A stretch of DNA of 64,000 nt from Butyrivibrio sp. (GTDB taxonomy: Bacteria; Bacillota; Clostridia; Lachnospirales; Lachnospiraceae), in assembly GCA_017615275.1 (NCBI GenBank), contig JAGAAO010000099.1, forward strand, positions 87,097 through 151,096, written 5' to 3'. The notes under the pieces were generated by a model. It worked only from the letters and a program-made list of their open reading frames with translations. It did not search any database and was not told the origin of the DNA. A program made the position numbers and the translations under genes. Of this stretch, positions 36,252 through 44,416 are shown piece by piece. Each line of letters opens with the position of its first letter. Within the stretch, counting starts at the first letter, position 1.

Positions 36252-37118
36252 TTAGTGAAGCTTGTTAGAGCATTGTTCCAAAAACCTCTTTGCCAACTCC
36301 GCATCGGGTGAGTTTTCCAGATAAATTCCGTACACATCCCAAGTATAGGTGTCGGTTATCGGGATGGCTTTGACGTCATTGTCATCCTTGAAAAATCTGG
36401 GAGCAATTCCAATACCGATCCCATTTTTTACAAGGCGGTAAATAGAATCTCCTTCGCCAACCTTAGCAACAATTTCGGGATTGAAATCGTTCATATGGCA
36501 GGCGTTTATGAAATCGTGATAAATGTGATATTTTTCATTCATGGAGATAATAGGTTCATCTTTGATCTCCGCAATGCCGATCTGCTGTTTGTTCCTGAGT
36601 CTGTGATCTTTGTGGACATAGAGGACAATATCTACCGATTTGATAAGCTCTGACATAAGCCCCGGAACTTGCGGTTTTCCTACCACAAGACCGCAGTTTA
36701 TCTCATCGTTCAATACACGTTTCAGGATAGTTTTGTTTTCCTGTTCATCCCAGCTTGCAATAATTTCCGGATTCGATTTCATAAAAGAATGCACGGAAGG
36801 GATATCGACAGCTCGCAGTGTACCTGCCGCAAATCCAATCCTGAAGCGCTTTTCTCTGTCGTTCACGGCTCTGATCTCCGTAAACATTTCATTCATTTTT
36901 TTAATTATGGCTTTGGATTTTTCATAGAAAATCTTTCCGCTTTCCGTGGGTATAAAGCCATCTTTAGTTCGTGAAAAAAGCTGAGTGCCGCATTCCTCTT
37001 CGAGGTTTTTTATGATCTTGCTGAGTCCTTGAGGTGATAGAAACAGCTTGTTTGCAGCTACCTGGAGGTTTCGTTCTTCATATATGATTTGAAAACATTT
37101 TAGATTCCTTGTATTCAT
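36252..37118 (-). CDS. LysR family transcriptional regulator
   Basis: 288 residues. The N-terminal winged helix-turn-helix reads LKCFQIIYEERNLQVAANKLFLSPQGLSKIIKNLEEE, shown here over residues 5-41 in its key parts: AANKLFLSPQGLSKIIKN. The effector domain (about 90-288) has the two-lobe periplasmic-binding fold. It is tail to tail with the oxidoreductase and head to head with the HD-GYP gene at 37237. LysR proteins often control the gene they diverge from, but neither target can be proven here. The effector is unknown. Confidence 0.88.
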   Translation of the reverse strand: MNTRNLKCFQIIYEERNLQVAANKLFLSPQGLSKIIKNLEEECGTQLFSRTKDGFIPTESGKIFYEKSKAIIKKMNEMFTEIRAVNDREKRFRIGFAAGTLRAVDIPSVHSFMKSNPEIIASWDEQENKTILKRVLNDEINCGLVVGKPQVPGLMSELIKSVDIVLYVHKDHRLRNKQQIGIAEIKDEPIISMNEKYHIYHDFINACHMNDFNPEIVAKVGEGDSIYRLVKNGIGIGIAPRFFKDDNDVKAIPITDTYTWDVYGIYLENSPDAELAKRFLEQCSNKLH

Positions 37119-37146
37119 AAAAAAATAATAGCAAGGTGGAAAGAAT

Positions 37147-37176
37147 ATGCAATAGATATTTAAAATATGCTAAAAT
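37147..37176 (+). promoter_or_regulatory. Possible extended -10 promoter of the signalling operon
   Basis: TGCTAAAAT at 37168-37176 is an extended -10 element; a weak -35 like box (ATGCAA) lies 18 bases upstream. The short region between the divergent LysR and HD-GYP genes also holds the symmetric ATATTTAAAATAT (37156-37168), which a LysR protein could bind. GGAGGG before the GTG at 37237 follows. Confidence 0.35.
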
Positions 37177-37236
37177 ATTTACGAAAAGCTGATAATACCT
37201 TCTTTTGGCATTTTGTCTTTTTTGGAGGGATAGCGG

Positions 37237-39372
37237 GTGAAAATCGCTTTGAAACGAACAGGTCATTACAGATTGTTACGAGTGACCGCGATTTTTAGCG
37301 GAATCATAATAAATGTAATACTGGCTTTTTTTACAAGTAAGTATGGGCTTCCGGTTTATCTCGATACTGTGGGAACTATGCTTGTTGCCATGGTTGGAGG
37401 ATTATTCCCGGGTATAGTGACTGCTGTTCTGACAAATGTAGTATGTACGGTTTTTAACAATGAGGCGATATACTTTGGTTTCATCAATGCGCTTGTTGCC
37501 ATTTATACAGCGTGGTATGCAAGAGAAAAGAAGCTTGATGGGATAAAGAAAGTACTGATATATGTTCTGACAATAGGAATCATGAGCGGAATGCTCAGCT
37601 CTGTTATTCAATGGGGAGCTATGGGCAAACCCCAGAATCAAACAGTTAACGCCTTGGATGAGGCGTTGTCACTACAGTTCAATCTTAATGAATCTGTATC
37701 CTTTTTTATCATCAATAATATACTGACTGTTCTGGACAGAGGAATTTCAATAGTTATAGCGTTGCTCATTGTGTATTTTATTCCCAAGAGCACATGTAAA
37801 AAAATAAGAGACAGCGGATGGAAGCAGCGACCGCTTACACTTGGTGAAGTAAAAGAAATCGGTTCGCTGAGTTCTTCAATTGCACATTCTTTGAGAATAA
37901 GAATTACCGCTATGCTTCTGGAATGTTCAATAGCACTGACTGTGATATTGGGTATTGTCGGAGTGACACTGTATTTTAAAAGAGTCGGAATTGATAAGGC
38001 TAAGACGGCTCAAAATGCAGCTCGCTATGTTTCAGAGTCAATTGATCCGGATATTATAGATGAGTGCGTCAATAGGGGAAGGTATGCACGAATATATGAT
38101 GACACAGAGATTGCGCTCAACAGGATAAGATCGGGATTTTCATCCATCGATCGTCTTCACATATACCAGATAAGCAGTGACGGATGGAACGTTGCATTTG
38201 ATATTGCTCCGGGAGAGGAATACAGACATTCTCCGGGCGAGAAAGTTCCTTTTGATAAAAATCTGGAACCATATATCGGAGCACTGTTTAAAGGTGAAGT
38301 TATAGAGCCGGTGGAAAGTGGCGGAGTCAGAGGAAGGGTAGTGACTGCATATTATCCGATCATAGATAAAAGCGGAATCTGCACGGGATATGCTGCGGCA
38401 GAAGTTTCGCTTGCGTATGTTTCGGGTTTTATGTGGGATTTTATATTGCGTGTTCTATTTATAATGGCAGCGTTTTTTATCTTGATAATTGCGTTTGGTC
38501 TGTGGTCATCGGGAACAGGAATGGTTTACCCGATCAACAGCATAGAGAGAAGTGTTGAAAACTTTATCGGTGCAGGGGATGACCAGGTAAAACTTGATGA
38601 AGCAGTGAGAAATATGAGAGCGCTGGATATCAGGACCGGTGATGAGATTGAAAAGATGTACAGGATAATCTGCGATATGGCGCTTAATCAGACTGAGAAG
38701 ATCCGTAGTGTCAGAAGATTTTCCGAGTCAACGCTTAAGATGCAGGATGGACTTATCATCACAATGGCGGATCTTGTAGAAAACAGAGATTCCGACACGG
38801 GTGCGCATGTCCAGAAGACCTCCGAATATGTAAAGATTATTGTGGAAGGACTTGAAAAGAAAGGGTATTATCCGGAAAAGATCAGTGCCAAGTTTAAGTC
38901 AGATGTGGTTCGAAGTGCACCGCTTCATGATGTCGGCAAGATAAACATATCCGATAAGATTCTCAATAAACCCGGAAAGCTTACGGATGAAGAATTCGAG
39001 ATTATGAAAACTCATACGACCGCGGGAAGAGAGATTATTGAGAAGGCAATAAGTAGAGTGAAAGGTGAGGTTTATCTAAAAGAGGCGAGAAATATGGCGG
39101 CTTATCACCATGAGCGTTGGGACGGAAAAGGTTATCCGGAGGGACTTCACGGAGAAGTTATACCGCTGTCTGCAAGAATAATGGCTGTCGCAGATGTTTT
39201 TGATGCGCTCTCTTCTCCACGTGTTTATAAGCCTGCTTTTCCTTTGGAAGAGGCGTTGGCAATTATAGGTGAAGGTTCGGGAACCCAGTTCGATCCTAAG
39301 TGTGTAGAAGTATTTTTGGACTCACTTCCTGAGATAAAGGTAATCCTTAGTAAATATAATCAGAATGTTTAA
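37237..39372 (+). CDS. Membrane HD-GYP cyclic-di-GMP phosphodiesterase with ECF-like N-terminus
   Basis: 711 residues from a GTG after GGAGGG. Residues 1-190 are about six membrane helices whose start (IFSGIIINVILAFFTSKYGL, then PVYLDTVGTM) looks like an ECF transporter S-component. Next come a helix, an extracytoplasmic sensor (about 245-390), a helix and a linker helix region. The C-terminal HD-GYP domain (about 515-705) is intact: H in DTGAH, HD564-565 in LHDVGKI, MKTH, YHHERWDGKGYP and VADVFDAL. It should break down cyclic-di-GMP in response to an outside signal. First gene of the signalling operon. Confidence 0.82.
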   Translation: MKIALKRTGHYRLLRVTAIFSGIIINVILAFFTSKYGLPVYLDTVGTMLVAMVGGLFPGIVTAVLTNVVCTVFNNEAIYFGFINALVAIYTAWYAREKKLDGIKKVLIYVLTIGIMSGMLSSVIQWGAMGKPQNQTVNALDEALSLQFNLNESVSFFIINNILTVLDRGISIVIALLIVYFIPKSTCKKIRDSGWKQRPLTLGEVKEIGSLSSSIAHSLRIRITAMLLECSIALTVILGIVGVTLYFKRVGIDKAKTAQNAARYVSESIDPDIIDECVNRGRYARIYDDTEIALNRIRSGFSSIDRLHIYQISSDGWNVAFDIAPGEEYRHSPGEKVPFDKNLEPYIGALFKGEVIEPVESGGVRGRVVTAYYPIIDKSGICTGYAAAEVSLAYVSGFMWDFILRVLFIMAAFFILIIAFGLWSSGTGMVYPINSIERSVENFIGAGDDQVKLDEAVRNMRALDIRTGDEIEKMYRIICDMALNQTEKIRSVRRFSESTLKMQDGLIITMADLVENRDSDTGAHVQKTSEYVKIIVEGLEKKGYYPEKISAKFKSDVVRSAPLHDVGKINISDKILNKPGKLTDEEFEIMKTHTTAGREIIEKAISRVKGEVYLKEARNMAAYHHERWDGKGYPEGLHGEVIPLSARIMAVADVFDALSSPRVYKPAFPLEEALAIIGEGSGTQFDPKCVEVFLDSLPEIKVILSKYNQNV

Positions 39373-39385
39373 ATGGAGGTTGCCT

Positions 39386-42300
39386 GTGAAAAGAGAATTT
39401 AAAAAGATAGCTTTTCTGGCTATCGTAACAGGCTGCATGATGCTGATGATGCATATAACTGCATATGCTGAGAATGATACCGAAGACGGTGATCGTTCGT
39501 ATTTCGGCGGTGGATATGCTGTGACAGGGCAGATTCCCGACATTTCTTATTCTGCCGAGATATACGATGCTTCTAACGGACTTCCGACTTCTGATGCTAT
39601 GTTTATCTTGGGTGCAAGCAACGGTTATATGTGGATTGGTGGATATAGCGGAGTTTTTCATTACGATGGTTCAACATTTGATAGGGTTGATTCTCCTTCT
39701 TATCTTACAAGCGCAAGGGGATTTTATGAGGATAGCAGAGGAAGGATATGGGTTGGAACCAATGATAACGGCGTGGTAGTTCTTGACGGAGCGGAAAGCA
39801 GGCATTTTTCATACAAAGATGGTCTGCCATCATCTTCCATTCGTATCTTTGCGGAAGACAGAAATGGCAATGTTTTTATCGGTACGACTGCGGGAGTGTG
39901 CTATGTCGATCCTGCCGGAACGGTGAAGGTATTTCGTGATGTCAGGATAGCCGAGGAGCGTGTTCTTAAGCTCGACAGAGATTCGACGGGAAGAATATAC
40001 GGGCAGACGACAAACGGTATAATCTTTGCGATAGACGATTGCAGGATCACGGAATTGTATGAGAGCTCCGAGCTGGGAATAGAAAAGATAACAACAATCA
40101 TGGCAGATCCGGATAATCCCGGAAAAGTTTATCTTGGAACAAACGGAAGTGTTATCTATTACGGAGATTTTGGCGCAAGTGCCGATGAGATGGAAGAGAT
40201 ATCTGTTGAGCCTCTTGAAAATGTCCATTGGCTTAATTATGACTGTAACAGGGTGTGGGTGTCATCAACAAGTGTGATAGGTTATGTTGATACCGACAGA
40301 TCTTTTAAGGTTCTTAAAAATACATCTTTTGAGAGCGGAATAGAGATGGTTACATCCGATTATCAGGGAAATCTGTGGGTCGCATCATCAACGCTCGGTG
40401 TTATGAAGGTTGTTGCAAACAATTTTGTTGATGTAACAGATCTCGCAGATGTTGACGCAGGAGTAACAAACGCTGTCACTTTGTACAACAAAGATCTGTA
40501 CATCGGAACAGAGGACGGGCTTGATATAATTGGGGAAGATGGTACGGAACTTGAAAATGAACTTACCGAATATCTTGGTGATGCGAGGATCAGGAGCATT
40601 GCGGAAGATCATGACGGAAATCTCTGGGTCAGCACATACACTCACGATCTTGGTCTTGTATGCTGCGCAAATGACGGAACGATAACATCATTTACGACCG
40701 AAAACGGAATGCCAAGTAATCAGGTACGAACAGTAACTGTAACAGATGACGGAAGAGTGCTCGTTGCTACGAACGGCGGACTGGTTATTATTGAAGACGG
40801 CGAGATTACACGGACGGTAGGCTCTTCTGACGGAATAAAAAACACTGTTTTCCTTACGGTGGTTGAGACAAGTGAGGGCGTTATCCTTGCGGGAACAGAT
40901 GGTGACGGAATATATGCCATAGAAAAAGATCGCGTCAGAAAGATCGGAAGAGATAATGGTCTTACAAGCGATGTTGTTATGAGAATCAGAAATGATGAAA
41001 AAAGAGGAATTGAGTGGATTGTTACATCAAATTCCATCGAATATATGAAGAACGGATTGGTAACGCAGGTTACGTCTTTTCCGTATAACAACAACTACGA
41101 TATATATTTTGACGATGACGGAAATGCATGGATCTTGTCATCTTACGGTGTTTATGTTGTAAATGCGGATGAGATGGAAAAAGATGAGATATCAGACTTT
41201 AGGATATACACGATAGCCAACGGACTGCCTTATGCGATAACCAGTAATTCATTTGGATGTAAGGATGATGAGGGCGTTTTGTATATGCCGGGTAGAAACG
41301 GTGTGATCAAAGTAAACACCGAAAACTTTAATGATGAGAATGCTGAAGTATTGATGGATATAAAGTCCATTTACTGTGACAATGAGAAAGTTTCCATGGA
41401 TGAGAACGGCGTTTATCAGATACCAGCATCAGACGGACGTATACAGATCACAGCGTCGGTAATGGATTATTCGCTGATGAATCCCAATGTACACCTCTTC
41501 CTTGAAAACGGGCCCGATAATGGAATTACTACTCAGAGAAACAAGCTGTCTTCCCTTGAATATACAGCACTTCCGTACGGAAACTACAAAATGCATGTGC
41601 AGGTACTGAGCGGTTCGGGAAAAGAAATATTGCAGGACGCGGTATTTAACGTCAGAAAGGCACCGCGACTTTTGGAGCTGTTCATTGTAAGGATGCTGCT
41701 CCTACTCGTTGTGGCTTCTTGCGCAGGATTTGTTGTGTGGCAGGTAATGCGACTTACGATCATAAGAAGACAGTATGATGAGATAAAGAAATCCAAGGAA
41801 GAGGCAGAAAGCGCCAATACCGCAAAATCCAGATTCCTTGCAAACATATCCCATGAGATCAGAACGCCTATCAACACGATCATGGGAATGAATGAGATGA
41901 TAATGAGAGAAGATCCGACAAATGTTCCAAAGGGATACTTTATGTCGGTTATGAATTATGCTTTCGATATTCGTAACGCATCGGAATCACTACTTGGCCT
42001 TATCAACGATCTTCTCGATATATCCAAGATAGAGTCGGGTAAGATGCACCTTGTGGAGCATGAGTATGACATGCAGGAGATGCTGCGATCCATTGTTTCG
42101 ATGATCCGAATAAGAAGTACGGAGAAAAAACTAAGTTTTGACGTGAGTGTCGACGAACTTCTTCCGAAGAGATTGTATGGAGATGCGGAAAAGATAAAAC
42201 AGGTTGTGTTGAACCTTCTTACCAATGCCGTGAAATATACCGCAGTAGGAGGTTTCCTGCTCAATGTATCAATGGAAGAGCGACGTGATAAAGAGGCTGT

Positions 42301-43615
42301 TATCCGTGTTTCCGTAAAAGACACCGGAATGGGCATAAAAAAAGAAGATATGGACAAACTCTTTACTGCCTATGAACGTCTTGATGAAGAACAGAACAGT
42401 GCCATACAGGGAACCGGTCTTGGACTTGATATTTCGATGAAATTTGCGGAGCTTATGGGCGGTAAGCTTTATTGTGAAAGCGTCTACGGAGAAGGCTCGG
42501 AGTTCTTTTTCATATTCTCGCAGAAAATAGTGGATGAGACACCTGTAGGAATGTTTGTTGAACATGATGAGAGTAAGGCAAGCGGTCCGTATGTTCCTAA
42601 GTTTATTGCTCCGGATGCAGATATTCTGGTTGTTGATGATAACCCGATGAATTTAAGTGTTATAAAGGGACTACTCAAAGCGACCAAGGTATTTGTTACT
42701 ACCTCCGAAAGCGGCGCGGATGCGGTTGATAAGATTAGAGACAACGATTATGACGTAGTTCTTTTGGATCACATGATGCCGGGACTCGACGGAATAGAAA
42801 CACTTGCGCTGATAAGAGAGCTTAAGCCGGATCTGCCGGTATATGCGCTTACGGCAAATTCGGTTTCCGGTGAAGAATTCTATAAGTCAAAAGGCTTTAA
42901 CGGATATCTTTCAAAGCCTGTTGATACAGAAACTCTTGAGAATACGCTTATCAAACATATTCCAGAATATAAGATGGAAAAGGCAAGTGAGGAAGATGCT
43001 GTTCAGGAACTTACGGAATTGCCGGAGGATATGCTTTGGATACATGACGTAGAAGATATATCGTATGAAAACGGAGTAAAGAATTCGGGAGGTATCTCAT
43101 CTTATCTGTTCGGACTGGATCTTTTCTATGACACTATTGATGAGAACTCCAGAGTAATAAACGATGCATATGCGGAAGGAAATATAAGACTGTTCACCAT
43201 CAAAGTGCATGCTCTTAAGAGCTCGGCGCGAATCATAGGTGCGATGGGGCTTGCGGAACTCGCAGAGAAGATGGAAGCAGCCGGCAATAATAACGATATG
43301 GAATATATTGACGGCAATAAAGAAAAGCTGATGAATGAATATGTTTCCTTTAAGGAAAAACTTGGAAGACTTAAGAAGATGACTGCATCGGATTCCTCTA
43401 AGGACATGATACCTGAGGATGAGTTAAAAGATGCATACAACGCACTGGCAGAGCTGATACCACAGATGGATTACGATTCTGTTGAAATGGTCTTGGGAAA
43501 GATATCGGAGTATTCGCTTCCCGATAAGGATGCAGAGTTTTTCAAAGAACTGGGTAAGCTTTTTAAACTGTTTGATTGGGACGGAATGGAAGAACTTATT
43601 AATTCTTCCAAGTAA
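39386..43615 (+). CDS. Hybrid sensor histidine kinase: propeller sensor, HisKA, HATPase, receiver, HPt
   Basis: 1409 residues from the GTG at 39386, 6 bases after GGAGG; an ATG at 39365 overlaps the previous stop and would spoil the signal peptide. Residues 1-27 are a signal peptide ending AYA. About 50-640 hold two-component propeller repeats (for example DSRGRIWVGTNDNGVV), then a Y_Y_Y-type domain to about 765 and one helix (769-796). The kinase has H823 in NISHEIRTP, the N box LTNAVKYT and GTGLGLDIS. A receiver has D1128 in LLDHMMP, and an HPt domain has H1275 in VHALKSSARI. This is a complete internal phosphorelay, probably sensing a glycan. Confidence 0.92.
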   Translation: MKREFKKIAFLAIVTGCMMLMMHITAYAENDTEDGDRSYFGGGYAVTGQIPDISYSAEIYDASNGLPTSDAMFILGASNGYMWIGGYSGVFHYDGSTFDRVDSPSYLTSARGFYEDSRGRIWVGTNDNGVVVLDGAESRHFSYKDGLPSSSIRIFAEDRNGNVFIGTTAGVCYVDPAGTVKVFRDVRIAEERVLKLDRDSTGRIYGQTTNGIIFAIDDCRITELYESSELGIEKITTIMADPDNPGKVYLGTNGSVIYYGDFGASADEMEEISVEPLENVHWLNYDCNRVWVSSTSVIGYVDTDRSFKVLKNTSFESGIEMVTSDYQGNLWVASSTLGVMKVVANNFVDVTDLADVDAGVTNAVTLYNKDLYIGTEDGLDIIGEDGTELENELTEYLGDARIRSIAEDHDGNLWVSTYTHDLGLVCCANDGTITSFTTENGMPSNQVRTVTVTDDGRVLVATNGGLVIIEDGEITRTVGSSDGIKNTVFLTVVETSEGVILAGTDGDGIYAIEKDRVRKIGRDNGLTSDVVMRIRNDEKRGIEWIVTSNSIEYMKNGLVTQVTSFPYNNNYDIYFDDDGNAWILSSYGVYVVNADEMEKDEISDFRIYTIANGLPYAITSNSFGCKDDEGVLYMPGRNGVIKVNTENFNDENAEVLMDIKSIYCDNEKVSMDENGVYQIPASDGRIQITASVMDYSLMNPNVHLFLENGPDNGITTQRNKLSSLEYTALPYGNYKMHVQVLSGSGKEILQDAVFNVRKAPRLLELFIVRMLLLLVVASCAGFVVWQVMRLTIIRRQYDEIKKSKEEAESANTAKSRFLANISHEIRTPINTIMGMNEMIMREDPTNVPKGYFMSVMNYAFDIRNASESLLGLINDLLDISKIESGKMHLVEHEYDMQEMLRSIVSMIRIRSTEKKLSFDVSVDELLPKRLYGDAEKIKQVVLNLLTNAVKYTAVGGFLLNVSMEERRDKEAVIRVSVKDTGMGIKKEDMDKLFTAYERLDEEQNSAIQGTGLGLDISMKFAELMGGKLYCESVYGEGSEFFFIFSQKIVDETPVGMFVEHDESKASGPYVPKFIAPDADILVVDDNPMNLSVIKGLLKATKVFVTTSESGADAVDKIRDNDYDVVLLDHMMPGLDGIETLALIRELKPDLPVYALTANSVSGEEFYKSKGFNGYLSKPVDTETLENTLIKHIPEYKMEKASEEDAVQELTELPEDMLWIHDVEDISYENGVKNSGGISSYLFGLDLFYDTIDENSRVINDAYAEGNIRLFTIKVHALKSSARIIGAMGLAELAEKMEAAGNNNDMEYIDGNKEKLMNEYVSFKEKLGRLKKMTASDSSKDMIPEDELKDAYNALAELIPQMDYDSVEMVLGKISEYSLPDKDAEFFKELGKLFKLFDWDGMEELINSSK

Positions 43616-43624
43616 AGGAGCCAA

Positions 43625-44398
43625 ATGGGAAAGATTATATCGGGGAAAAAAATCATATTTACCGGAGAAAAAGAAACATTCATTTTGCGAGCTATAATCG
43701 AGAAAGTCAGAGCTTTGGGATTGGAGTGTGTCTTTGTTCCGTTTACGGTGGACAGCCTAAATGTGCCTGATGAAGACATACCGCTGTTTGTTCTTTATAT
43801 GGACGAAGAATTGAATCTCAGAGAAGATGCGCTCCACTTCCTTGTCGACAAGATGGAAGAGAAGGGAAGCAAATTAGTGCTGATAGGAGAGCAGATCGAT
43901 CTTAACAATGTTATGAATCATTTTCGGAGCGATCTGATATTTAAGACTTTTTACAGACCCATCAACAATGATGAGTTTGTTAAGTCTATCAAAGAGTTCT
44001 TTGATAAATCCGAGGCCGGAGAATACAGAAAGAGCATACTTATAGTTGATGACGATCCTCAGTATCTTGCACTTGTCAGGCAGTGGCTGAAGGACACCTA
44101 CAGGGTATTTATGGCAAACTCAGGTCTTCAGGCAATAAAGTATCTGGGTAAGAGTAAAGTCGATCTTATTCTTCTGGATCATGAGATGCCCGTAACAAGC
44201 GGACCGCAGGTTCTTGAGATGTTGAGAAGCGATCCCGAGACATCGTCGATACCCGTCATTTTCCTTACAGGAAAGAGTGACAAGGAAAGCGTTATGGCTG
44301 TTGTGGCGCTTAGACCCGAAGGATATTTTTTGAAAGACATAAAGAAAGAGGAGCTTTTAGAAAAGCTGAGAGAATTTTTTGTTCTGCATAACGCATAA
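43625..44398 (+). CDS. Response regulator with a degenerate and an intact receiver domain
   Basis: 257 residues, 9 bases after the kinase gene. Residues about 8-128 have the receiver fold pattern but lack the acidic pair at strand 1 (IIFTGEKE), and the conserved Lys is replaced (FYRPI). Residues 135-255 form an intact receiver: ILIVDDDP, phospho-acceptor D185 in LILLDHEMP, the T in IFLTGK and K in FLKDI. No output domain is present. It may take phosphate from the HPt domain and act by protein contact, perhaps on the HD-GYP proteins beside it. Confidence 0.85.
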   Translation: MGKIISGKKIIFTGEKETFILRAIIEKVRALGLECVFVPFTVDSLNVPDEDIPLFVLYMDEELNLREDALHFLVDKMEEKGSKLVLIGEQIDLNNVMNHFRSDLIFKTFYRPINNDEFVKSIKEFFDKSEAGEYRKSILIVDDDPQYLALVRQWLKDTYRVFMANSGLQAIKYLGKSKVDLILLDHEMPVTSGPQVLEMLRSDPETSSIPVIFLTGKSDKESVMAVVALRPEGYFLKDIKKEELLEKLREFFVLHNA

Positions 44399-44416
44399 TG
44401 GCAAGGAGCAGGTGGA

